Shown here: positions 1 through 7,174 of the stretch, piece by piece
Position numbering within the stretch: position 1 is the first letter of the stretch
Layout: each line of letters opens with the position of its first letter
Origin: Chloroflexota bacterium
Lineage (GTDB): Bacteria > Chloroflexota > Anaerolineae > Caldilineales > Caldilineaceae
Direction: 5' to 3'
DNA length: 10,303 nucleotides
Assembly (NCBI GenBank): GCA_003451595.1
Contig: DMDA01000130.1
Location: 31,454-41,756, forward strand
The notes under the pieces: generated by a model
Told to the model about the DNA's origin: nothing
Database searches by the model: none
What the model saw: the letters and a program-made list of their open reading frames with translations, nothing else
Program-made: the position numbers and the translations under genes

Positions 1-1
1 T

Positions 2-295
2 GCGCCCATCGACATGAGTCCCGAGGCAATTGCCAGCGGCGCCAAACTCTACAATATCCTGTGCACGCAATGTCACGGCGCCGACGGGTATGGCTCACGG
101 CTTGCGCCGGCGCTTAACAATCAGACCTTCCTCAACCAGACGCCCGACGCGGCCATTCAGCAGATCATTGCCGGCGGCGTCTCCGGCACCTCGATGCCGG
201 CATGGGGCGGCTATCTGACAGAAGCAGACATTGCGGCGATCACAGCGTATCTACGCAGCATGGAGTCGACAGCGCCAGCCATGGCCACACCGTAA
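2..295 (+). CDS. c-type cytochrome, C-terminal part (5' end outside window)
   Basis: This is the C-terminal heme domain of a class I c-type cytochrome, an electron carrier acting outside the cytoplasmic membrane. The frame is open from nucleotide 2 without a stop. The heme-attachment motif CTQCH is at nt 62-76. The likely axial methionine is in the segment G-T-S-M-P-A-W-G-G (Met codon 194-196), followed by the usual C-terminal helix (LTEADIAAITAYLRS). The first ATG at nt 14 has no signal peptide after it, yet heme c attachment needs export. The true start and signal or anchor are therefore almost certainly upstream of the window, and the gene is reported as 5'-partial. The tail after the last helix is short and Ala/Pro-rich. 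Which respiratory complex it serves cannot be judged without the upstream genes. Confidence 0.88.
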   Translation, partial: APIDMSPEAIASGAKLYNILCTQCHGADGYGSRLAPALNNQTFLNQTPDAAIQQIIAGGVSGTSMPAWGGYLTEADIAAITAYLRSMESTAPAMATP

Positions 296-325
296 TCTCA
301 GAGCGTGTTTGCAATAGCCGATCTG

Positions 326-414
326 GCGCAGAGATGCAGAGAAAGGCGGCGAAAAGCGCTTGCAAGACCCCTCCGTCTTTCTCTGCGAAGCTCTACGCCG
401 CTGCGACTCTGCGT
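326..414. repeat. Imperfect inverted repeat of GCAGAGA-like units
   Basis: The left arm (326-349) reads GCGCAGAG, two bases, then GCAGAGAAAGGCGG. The reverse complement of the right arm (373-398) reads GCGTAGAG, four bases, then GCAGAGAAAGACGG. That is 20 or more matching positions around a 23-nt loop. A further CTCTGCGT at 407-414 could pair with the left arm instead. The element lies between two convergent genes and has no coding signal. Short CTCTGCG / CGCAGAG elements of this style are, from general experience, widely dispersed between genes in some GC-rich bacteria. It could fold as a bidirectional attenuator, but there is no T-tract after either arm. Confidence 0.6.
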
Positions 415-456
415 CAACCTTGATCCTCTTCAGACCATCTCTCAGGTATTTTGGCA

Positions 457-693
457 TCAGGCGGCGCCGTCGGTGAGACTGCCCGCCGACCGCCGCATCT
501 GAATGAGCTGCTGCCGCAATTGCTGTTCACGTTCCAGGGCTGCGCGGCGCCCTTCGTCCAGTGCAAAATCTAGCCGGGAACGATAGTTGGCGTCGTAGGT
601 GGTTCCGGATGCAGGACCGAGGAAGTAGTTGAGCGCCACTGCGATGCCTGCCCCGATGGTAGCGCCAAGCAGCAAGAATGTTCCCTTCGACAT
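457..693 (-). CDS. Small YtxH-like membrane protein
   Basis: This 78-residue protein has one N-terminal transmembrane helix (residues about 5-25, a Gly/Ala-rich hydrophobic stretch ending in NYFLGP). A charged, probably helical tail follows (about 37-68, with RSRLDFALDEGRRAALEREQ). This layout, a glycine-rich membrane helix ending near a GP and followed by a basic/acidic coiled segment, resembles YtxH-domain envelope proteins, but the match is by pattern only. The start is supported by AAAGG at 702-706 on the coding strand, 8 nt before the ATG. The gene lies downstream of the PspC-domain gene in the same direction, but a terminator separates them and it has its own -10 box. Both neighbours being small envelope proteins suggests a shared membrane-stress role, which is inference. 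Confidence 0.62.
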   Translation of the reverse strand: MSKGTFLLLGATIGAGIAVALNYFLGPASGTTYDANYRSRLDFALDEGRRAALEREQQLRQQLIQMRRSAGSLTDGAA

Positions 694-733
694 TGGTTCA
701 ACCTTTCACGAGTACGGTCGTTTCATTACCAGG

Positions 734-739
734 ATTATA
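734..739 (-). promoter_or_regulatory. -10 box for the small YtxH-like gene
   Basis: The - strand reads TATAAT exactly here, about 40 nt before the start codon at 693. The expected -35 position, in or next to the T-tail of the upstream terminator, matches the consensus only weakly (TTTCCG at 17-nt spacing). The call rests mainly on the perfect -10 and its location just past a terminator. Confidence 0.45.
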
Positions 740-759
740 ACCGCGCCGGAATTAGCCGG

Positions 760-796
760 AAAAGCAAGAAGGCGGTCACGGCGCCGCCTTCTTGCT
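760..796 (-). terminator. Rho-independent terminator of the PspC-domain gene
   Basis: A perfect 13-bp stem, AGCAAGAAGGCGG (763-775) against CCGCCTTCTTGCT (784-796), closes an 8-nt loop. On the - strand it is followed at once by TTTT (760-763). It begins 45 nt after the stop codon of the - strand PspC-domain gene. On the + strand no T-run follows the stem, so it is read as a - strand terminator. Confidence 0.82.
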
Positions 797-841
797 CAGT
801 CAGTTGATAATTGCTCGCAGCGGAGAAGCTGCTGGTGTTAG

Positions 842-1723
<882 letters not shown>

Positions 1724-1839
1724 TGTTTCACCTTCTTCTCATGTTGGCGCACCGTCTGCTATTCTCGCCGACTTCACGTGTGCGCTGTTGTCGATCAATA
1801 CGTAGTCTCGCGCAGAAGGTTTCAGGTTTACGACCATTT

Positions 1840-1870
1840 TTGTGACAATTTGCTGACCTGTAGGTACAAT
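1840..1870 (+). promoter_or_regulatory. Possible promoter for the DUF2071-uvsE pair
   Basis: A near-consensus -10 box TACAAT is at 1865-1870. A weak -35-like TTGTGA is at 1840-1845, with a rather long 19-nt spacer. Transcription would start around 1877-1879, at or within a few bases of the ATG at 1879. The message would then be leaderless or nearly so. Confidence 0.35.
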
Positions 1871-1878
1871 CAGTGGAC

Positions 1879-2685
1879 ATGACCAATGACAGTCTTTTTG
1901 GCGTTCCCATCGATCCCACGGTGTGTTGCGACCGGTTGGCAACCATCGACCATCGCCCCTGGCCGTTGCCAACGGCGCCCTGGGTGATGGCGCAGACGTG
2001 GTGTGACTTGCTCTTTGCGCATTGGCCGCTGCCTGCCGCTGCGCTGCAGGCGTTGTTGCCGCCAGCCCTGACCGTGGATACATTCGACGGTCAAGGCTGG
2101 CTGGGCATCGTCCCCTTCAAGATGCGCGGAGTGCGTCCGCGCGGGTTGCCAGCCGTGCCGTGGTTGTCGGCGTTCGCTGAGCTGAATGTGCGCACCTACG
2201 TCCGGCTGTACGATCGCGGCATCGAGAAACGCGGCGTCTACTTCTTCAGCCTGGACGCCGCCAATCCGGTCGCGGTGCAGATTGCGCGGCGCACTTTCTG
2301 GCTTCCCTACTTCGACGCGCGAATGCGCGCCCACTACGACGGCCGTGCGGTTCACTACGCCAGCCGTCGCACCCATCGCCACGCGCCGTCGGCGGACCTG
2401 GTGGCGGGCTACATGCCGACCGGCGCCGTCTATCGCGCTGCGCCTGGCGATCTTGACCATTGGCTGACCGAGCGGTACGCGCTCTACACCGTAGATCGGC
2501 GCGGGCGCCCCTACATCGGCGAAATTCACCATGCGCCCTGGCCGCTCCAGCCCGCCGCCGCCGAATTCCTGATCAACACGATGGCTGGCGCCGCCGCCAT
2601 GCGTCTGCCCGACACGCCGCCGCTGCTCCACTTTGCGCGTCAATTGGAGGTCGTTGTCTGGCCGCTTCGCCCGGTCGAACCATGA
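1879..2685 (+). CDS. DUF2071 (YqjF-like) protein
   Basis: This is a 268-residue DUF2071/YqjF-family protein of unknown biochemical function, predicted cytoplasmic. Family features in order are W-C-D-L-L-F-A-H-W (about 41-49), L-L-P-P-A-L with F-D-G-Q-G-W-L-G (59-76), V-P-F-K-M-R-G (78-84), the hallmark F-A-E-L-N-V-R-T-Y-V (99-108), G-V-Y-F-F-S-L-D-A (119-127) and L-P-Y-F-D-A-R-M (142-149). The length is normal for the family. The ATG at 1879 is chosen for its fit with the upstream -10 box. A GTG at 1873, with a weak AGGT 7 nt before it, is an equally possible start two codons earlier. Its stop overlaps the uvsE start (ATGA, 2682-2685), so the two genes are probably co-translated. The coupling to DNA repair is positional only. 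Confidence 0.85.
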   Translation: MTNDSLFGVPIDPTVCCDRLATIDHRPWPLPTAPWVMAQTWCDLLFAHWPLPAAALQALLPPALTVDTFDGQGWLGIVPFKMRGVRPRGLPAVPWLSAFAELNVRTYVRLYDRGIEKRGVYFFSLDAANPVAVQIARRTFWLPYFDARMRAHYDGRAVHYASRRTHRHAPSADLVAGYMPTGAVYRAAPGDLDHWLTERYALYTVDRRGRPYIGEIHHAPWPLQPAAAEFLINTMAGAAAMRLPDTPPLLHFARQLEVVVWPLRPVEP

Positions 2686-3680
2686 GCATGCGCGACGCCG
2701 GCCTCCCCGCCTCGCCATTCGCCACTCACCCCATCTGCCGCCTCGGCTTTCCTGTCAAGGTGTTGGCTGAGCCGTTGCGTTCGCATGACAGCCGACGCTG
2801 GCAACATGCCCCGCATCTTAGCGTCAGCCTGGCGTATCTGCGCGACATCTTCGAGTATCTACACCGCCGACAGATTCGTTTCTACCGACTGGCTGGCCAG
2901 CTTGCGCCCTATCTGACCCATCCTGACTTGCCTGCGTTTCATCGTCAGCTTGAGGAGTGTACGACTGAACTGGCAAGCACCGGCGATCTGATCCGCGCGT
3001 ATGGCCTGCGCGTGACGCTACATCCGGCGCATTACGTACAGTTGAACGCGCCGGATAGCTGGTTGGTGCGCCGCGCCGAAGAGGAGCTTGGCGTTGCCGC
3101 GTCGCTGCTGGAAGCGATGGGGTTGGATCGCGACGCTGTAATCGTCGTGCACGTTGGCGGCGTCCACGGCAACGCAACGGCAGGGCGAGAGCGGTTTGTG
3201 GCGCGCTTCGTAGCTTTGCCGGAGAATGTCCGCCGCCGGCTGGTATTGGAGCACGACGATCGCCGCTATTCATTTGAAGACGCGTTGTGGATTCATCGCC
3301 GCACTGGCATCCCCGTTGTGTTGGACGCGCTGCACCTGCGCTGCCTGAACCCTGCCGGACGAACGCTGGCCGATGCGTTGCCGGTGGCGCTGGCAACCTG
3401 GCCCCCAGACTGCCGCCCCAAAATTCACTTTAGCAGTCCACGCACGGCGCTGAGAGCGGTGCGCACTTCGCAGGGGACACGGCTGCAACCTCCGCTGCCC
3501 AACCAGCACAGCGATTTTCTCGACCCGTTTGCGTTTATCGATTTGCTGCACCTGGCGCAGCAGCTGCACCTGCGCCCTTTCGACGTGATGCTGGAAGCCA
3601 AAGCCAAAGACCTGGCGCTGCTGCGGCTGCGCGAACAGCTTGCGCATTTCGCGCCGCAGCTGGCGAATGTAGTGGGCTAG
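2682..3680 (+). CDS. uvsE: UV-damage endonuclease UvsE (UVDE)
   Basis: This 332-residue protein is a UVDE-family TIM-barrel endonuclease, which nicks DNA 5' to UV photoproducts to start excision repair independently of UvrABC. Metal-site and modified-lysine motifs appear in order: L-H-P (His114), V-V-H-V-G-G (His157), V-L-E-H-D-D (Glu190), L-D-A-L-H (Asp215, His218), P-K-I-H (Lys247, the carboxylated-lysine position, and His249), Q-H-S-D (His276) and M-L-E-A-K (Glu305). Differences from the textbook family are RLGF instead of RLGY near the N-terminus (20-23), YRLAG instead of YRISS (68-72), and HPAHY instead of HPGQY (114-118). The start at 2682 overlaps the preceding stop by ATGA and fits the family length. 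The frame stays open upstream, but that part lies inside the DUF2071 gene. The stop faces a convergent gene 39 nt away. Confidence 0.9.
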   Translation: MSMRDAGLPASPFATHPICRLGFPVKVLAEPLRSHDSRRWQHAPHLSVSLAYLRDIFEYLHRRQIRFYRLAGQLAPYLTHPDLPAFHRQLEECTTELASTGDLIRAYGLRVTLHPAHYVQLNAPDSWLVRRAEEELGVAASLLEAMGLDRDAVIVVHVGGVHGNATAGRERFVARFVALPENVRRRLVLEHDDRRYSFEDALWIHRRTGIPVVLDALHLRCLNPAGRTLADALPVALATWPPDCRPKIHFSSPRTALRAVRTSQGTRLQPPLPNQHSDFLDPFAFIDLLHLAQQLHLRPFDVMLEAKAKDLALLRLREQLAHFAPQLANVVG

Positions 3681-3719
3681 ATACCGCAGACATCTTGGAG
3701 AAGAGCCCTAGAAATCGTT

Positions 3720-4616
3720 TCATACCGTGCGCCCAAGTGAGTTAGCCACCTTCACGCGCACACCCTCCGGCACATCTTCATCTTGCGCAAGTTGCGCCCA
3801 CACCAGCTCACGATCCAGCAACGGCAACTCGCCCGCCCAACAGCGATGCGCCAGCTTTGCCACCGCGTGACGTACGCGCTCGAATTCAGCGGGCGTCAGG
3901 CTCGTCTGAAGCGCCGGCGCCAGCGCCCGCAACTCCGGCGTCAAGATCGAGGCGCTGAAACGTTGCAACGTTGCCTCGAAGCCGGCCTGGACATCCACCG
4001 CCGGGTCGAACGGACGCTCCGGGTCTGCCAGATCGATGTGGACGATGCGTCGCTCGCCGTTTTGCAGCAGCACAAGCAACGCTACGGTCTGAGTCAACTG
4101 GCGCGTGAACTCATTGCCCGACGCCAACGCGCCCGGATTCACCAACGTGACGCCATCTACCTGCTGCACCAGCGGGATGTGCCAGTGTCCGAAGACAGCT
4201 AGCGGCGCTCCTGCCTGCCGCGCAGCAGTGACAGTGCGCGCCAATTTGGGCAGGATGTCATCGCCGATGCGCGAGGCGCGCTCCGCTTCTGGATCGGGGT
4301 AATGGCTGTGCCAGAGAAAGATGCGTGTTCGAGCTACCGTCACCACTTGCCGATAGGGCAACTCGCGCTGCGCTTCGTCGGTATCATCATTGCCATGCAC
4401 AGCAACGACCGGGGCAATCTGGCTCAAAGCGTCGAGCACGCGCAGCTCGCCCACATCGCCTGCATGCAAGATCAGATCGACGCCTGCCAGCACATCAAAG
4501 AGCGTCGGCGGCAACCGGCGGCATCGCTGCGGGAAGTGCGTATCCGACACCAGCCCTACCACCGCCGCCACGCGTTCGCCTGCACTTTCGCCCGGCCAAG
4601 ATGCCTGCACGTTCAT
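3720..4616 (-). CDS. YfcE/MJ0936-like metallophosphoesterase with C-terminal extension
   Basis: This 298-residue calcineurin-like phosphoesterase of the small YfcE/MJ0936 type is probably a cytosolic di-metal phosphodiesterase. Its ligand motifs are all present: S-D-T-H (24-27), H-A-G-D-V (51-55), H-G-N-D-D (74-78), H-S-H (103-105), F-G-H-W-H (142-146) and V-N-P-G-A (159-163). The family core usually ends near residue 180-190. Here about 100 more residues follow, mostly helical-looking and without a motif I recognise. The ATG at 4616 is preferred because GGAG lies 9 nt before it. An in-frame TTG at 4631 has its only SD-like sequence too close. It is the last gene of the - strand run, 38 nt after the aminotransferase. 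The substrate cannot be read from the sequence. Confidence 0.85.
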   Translation of the reverse strand: MNVQASWPGESAGERVAAVVGLVSDTHFPQRCRRLPPTLFDVLAGVDLILHAGDVGELRVLDALSQIAPVVAVHGNDDTDEAQRELPYRQVVTVARTRIFLWHSHYPDPEAERASRIGDDILPKLARTVTAARQAGAPLAVFGHWHIPLVQQVDGVTLVNPGALASGNEFTRQLTQTVALLVLLQNGERRIVHIDLADPERPFDPAVDVQAGFEATLQRFSASILTPELRALAPALQTSLTPAEFERVRHAVAKLAHRCWAGELPLLDRELVWAQLAQDEDVPEGVRVKVANSLGRTV

Positions 4617-4625
4617 TTGTGCAAT

Positions 4626-4637
4626 CTCCAATCTCCT
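4626..4637 (-). promoter_or_regulatory. Ribosome-binding region deciding the phosphoesterase start
   Basis: The coding strand reads AGGAG (4633-4637) and GGAG (4626-4629) within a purine-rich gap. The second lies 9 nt before the ATG at 4616. This supports that start over the in-frame TTG at 4631, which would sit between the two motifs. Confidence 0.5.
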
Positions 4638-4654
4638 GCTCTCTCAATCTCGCC

Positions 4655-5959
4655 CTACCCCTGCGCCTCATGCACAACCCCCAGCGCGTAATCCAAAATC
4701 TCTAGCGCCTGCTCGATCTGCGCTTCGCTCACGGTCAGCGGCGGCGAGATGCGGATCACGTTGCCGTAGAGGCCGCCCTTGCCGATGAGTAGCCCGCGCG
4801 CCCGCGTTTCTTCGAAGAGCTGCGCCACCGCCTTGGGCGCTGGCTCCTTGCTCTGGCGGTCGGTCACCATCTCGATGCCCTGCATGAGGCCCTTGCCGCG
4901 CACATCGCCGATCAGCGGGTACTTTTCACCCAGGCGGTCGAGGCCACTGCGTAGCTGCGCCCCCAACACAGCAAAACGCGCCGGGCCGCCGGCCTCCTCC
5001 ATGGCTTCCAACGCGCCCAGCGCCGCCGCCGTCGAGACAGGATTGCCGCCAAAGGTGCTGATCGTCAGCCCCTTGCCCACCATCGCCTGCGCCACTTCCG
5101 GCACGGTGATCGTGTTGGCAAGCGGCATCCCGTTGGCAATACCCTTCGCCATCGTCATAATCTCTGGCTCGACGCCCCAGTGCGCAATGCCGAACCAGTG
5201 CGTCCCGGTGCGACCAAAACCGGTCTGCACCTCATCGCAGATGAAGACGCCACCGTAATGCCGGGCAATCTCGACTGCAATCTGGAAATATTCGTCGGGC
5301 GGCGTGATGAAGCCGCCGACGCCCTGGATCGGCTCGGCCATGAATGCGGCGATCTTGCCCGACGTGGTGGTGCGGATCACATCCTCGATGTCCTGGGCGC
5401 ACGCAACGCCGCAAGATGGGTAAGTCAACTTGAGCGGGCAGCGATAACAGTAGGGGTTGATGGCGTGCTTGACATCCGGGCTGAAGCTCTTGCCCACTTT
5501 CCAGGTCGCATGTGCGGTGACGCTCATCGTCAGTGAGGTGCGCCCGCTGTAGGCATGGCGCAACGCCACAATCTCACGGTTATCCGTGTACGTCTGCGCG
5601 GCGACGATGGCGGTCTCATTGGCCTCGCTGCCAGAGTTGGTGAAGTAGCTCATCTGCAGCCGCCCTGGGGTGCGTTCAGCCAGCTGTTCGGCAAGCGTCA
5701 CGTGATTCTCGTTTGGATAGAGCGTGGACGAGTGAATGAGTTTGCCTACCTGCTGGCGCACGCGCTCGACGACATGCGGGTTGTTGTGTCCAACGCTGGT
5801 CGTAAGGATGCCGCCAAAGAAGTCGAGGTAGCGATTGTCATCCGTGTCCCATACATAGAGGCCGTCGCCGTGGGAAAGGGGCAACGGGTCGGTGTAGTAA
5901 AGGATATGGTTGGGCCAGAGATAGGTGCGCTGCTTGTCCAGAATGGCCTGTGTGTCCAT
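4655..5959 (-). CDS. Class III aminotransferase (AGXT2-like)
   Basis: This 434-residue PLP-dependent fold-type I aminotransferase belongs to class III. It is closest in style to AGXT2-like alanine-glyoxylate or beta-amino-acid:pyruvate transaminases. Visible features are F-F-G-G-I-L-T-T-S-V-G-H (47-58), T-N-S-G-S-E-A-N (107-114, phosphate binding), C-D-E-V-Q-T-G-F-G-R-T-G (241-252, with the PLP-stacking Asp242), the PLP lysine Lys272 in M-A-K-G-I-A-N-G and T-F-G-G-N-P (302-307). A cysteine cluster (Cys171, 174, 183, 187, spaced C-x2-C-x8-C-x3-C) follows N-P-Y and is, as I recall, typical of this subfamily. The start has AGGAG 7 nt upstream. It begins 15 nt after the xdhC-type gene, implying one operon. 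A role in nucleobase or beta-amino-acid breakdown fits the neighbour but is inference. Confidence 0.9.
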   Translation of the reverse strand: MDTQAILDKQRTYLWPNHILYYTDPLPLSHGDGLYVWDTDDNRYLDFFGGILTTSVGHNNPHVVERVRQQVGKLIHSSTLYPNENHVTLAEQLAERTPGRLQMSYFTNSGSEANETAIVAAQTYTDNREIVALRHAYSGRTSLTMSVTAHATWKVGKSFSPDVKHAINPYCYRCPLKLTYPSCGVACAQDIEDVIRTTTSGKIAAFMAEPIQGVGGFITPPDEYFQIAVEIARHYGGVFICDEVQTGFGRTGTHWFGIAHWGVEPEIMTMAKGIANGMPLANTITVPEVAQAMVGKGLTISTFGGNPVSTAAALGALEAMEEAGGPARFAVLGAQLRSGLDRLGEKYPLIGDVRGKGLMQGIEMVTDRQSKEPAPKAVAQLFEETRARGLLIGKGGLYGNVIRISPPLTVSEAQIEQALEILDYALGVVHEAQG

Positions 5960-5974
5960 GAAGATGCTCCTGAA

Positions 5975-7054
5975 TTATGCTGGATGAACTGTCACTTGCG
6001 AAATGGGCTGTGCTTGCTCTCGCCCATTCATCACCGCTACAATCTCCGCCATGATGGCGAGCGCGATCTCCTCCGGCCGGCGTGCGCCGATGTCGAGGCC
6101 AATGGGAGCGTGGATGCGTGCAAGCTGCGCGTCGTCCACGCCCAGTGCTTTGAGCGCAGCCAGGCGTTTGGCATGCGTCTTGCGCGCACCGAGAGCGCCG
6201 ATGTAGCGCGCCGGACTATGCAACGCGGCCACTAACGCCGGATTGTCGATCTTGGCGTCATGCGTGAGCACGACAACACATGCGGCGGCGTCGAGATTGG
6301 CAGCGGTCAGCACCTCCTGCGGCCAGCGCGGGATCAGCTCGTCGGCATGACCAAAACGCTCCGGTGTGGCAAAGGCCGCGCGCGGGTCGATCACGATCGT
6401 GCGGAAGCCCAACGTTCTGGCAAAGGTGACCAGCGCTGCTGCGATGTGCACGGCGCCAACGATCCAGAGACGTGGCGGCGGCGGCTGCACATCGATGAAA
6501 AGCTCCACCGGGTCTGTATCTGCCATCGCCGTCCAGCGCGCTGGCTGCAGCGTTGCGAAGAAGTCCGCCGCGCGCGTCGCCACCGCAGCATCGAGATGTG
6601 GCTGGCCGAGCGTCCCGACGGTGGCGCCGTCAGGCAGGAGAAGGAGCGCAGAGCCAGGCGCCGGACCGGTGAGCGTCGTCGCCAGCACCGCCAATCGCCC
6701 AGCGCGCACGGCTTGCTCGAAGGCGTGGTAAGGCTGAGCATCGGTCGCAAGCGGCGTCACGAACACTTCAATCGTGCCGCCGCATGCCAACCCCACGCTT
6801 TGCGCCAGTTCATCGGCGATGCCGTAGACGAGCAGTTTTGATTGCCCGACTGCAAGCGCCGCCAGGGCTTCCTGCACGACGGCGCTTTCGACGCAACCAC
6901 CGCTCACCGAACCGGCCATCTCGCCGGTGGACGCGATCGCCATCTTTGCCCCCAGCGGCAACGGCGCTGAACCGTAAATGCGCACAACTGTCGCCAGCGC
7001 CACGCCCTTGCCTTCGCTGCGCCAGCGGTCAATGATCGGTAATAGTTCACGCAT
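5975..7054 (-). CDS. XdhC/CoxI family molybdoenzyme maturation protein
   Basis: This 359-residue XdhC/CoxI-type protein belongs to a family that binds molybdenum cofactor and promotes its sulfuration and insertion into xanthine dehydrogenase/CO-dehydrogenase-type enzymes. The N-terminal CoxI domain shows I-Y-G-S-A-P (26-31), G-S-V-S-G-G-C-V-E (48-56, Cys54) and V-G-L-A-C-G-G-T-I-E (87-96, Cys91). The C-terminal Rossmann-like domain shows I-V-G-A-V-H-I-A-A-A-L (198-208), V-I-D-P-R-A-A-F-A (221-229), L-T-H-D (263-266) and Y-I-G-A-L-G-A-R-K-T (284-293). ATG 7054 is preferred because the family starts close to M-R-E-L-L-P-I-I. A start at 7141 would add 29 unfamily-like residues encoded by repeat-like DNA, but neither start has a strong ribosome site. 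No molybdoenzyme subunit gene lies in the window, so its client is elsewhere. Confidence 0.88.
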   Translation of the reverse strand: MRELLPIIDRWRSEGKGVALATVVRIYGSAPLPLGAKMAIASTGEMAGSVSGGCVESAVVQEALAALAVGQSKLLVYGIADELAQSVGLACGGTIEVFVTPLATDAQPYHAFEQAVRAGRLAVLATTLTGPAPGSALLLLPDGATVGTLGQPHLDAAVATRAADFFATLQPARWTAMADTDPVELFIDVQPPPPRLWIVGAVHIAAALVTFARTLGFRTIVIDPRAAFATPERFGHADELIPRWPQEVLTAANLDAAACVVVLTHDAKIDNPALVAALHSPARYIGALGARKTHAKRLAALKALGVDDAQLARIHAPIGLDIGARRPEEIALAIMAEIVAVMNGREQAQPISQVTVHPA

Positions 7055-7174
7055 AGAAGTCACCAACTGCGAGATAGAGCGATCGAGAAATGCAGCAATG
7101 AGAGAATGCCGGGATTGGAGATTGCCGGGAGGCGTTGACATGTTTTGCCCCGGTCCCCCGGCTTCCTTGTTGCG

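Noticed and set aside
817..832. Second small hairpin (GCAGC-6 nt-GCTGC) after the PspC gene
   Set aside because: It is only 5 bp long with no T-run. The stronger stem at 763-796 explains termination.
2460..2681. Longer start of the uvsE frame at 2460
   Set aside because: This part overlaps the conserved DUF2071 coding region in another frame and is Arg/Ala/His-rich without UVDE similarity. The ATGA overlap gives a better start.
1870..2718. Long open frame opposite the DUF2071 gene
   Set aside because: It is an antisense shadow typical of GC-rich coding DNA. The + strand protein has clear family motifs, while the antisense product is Arg/Gly-rich and featureless.
3673..3708. Hairpin between the convergent uvsE and phosphoesterase genes (GGGCT against AGCCC)
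   Set aside because: The stem is only about 5 bp with a 25-nt loop and no T-tract, so it was not called as a terminator.
7055..7141. Upstream extension of the XdhC protein to ATG 7141
   Set aside because: The added 29 residues do not resemble the family N-terminus and are encoded by DNA containing the intergenic-type ATTGGAGATTG motif. The family start fits ATG 7054. The upstream start is not fully excluded.
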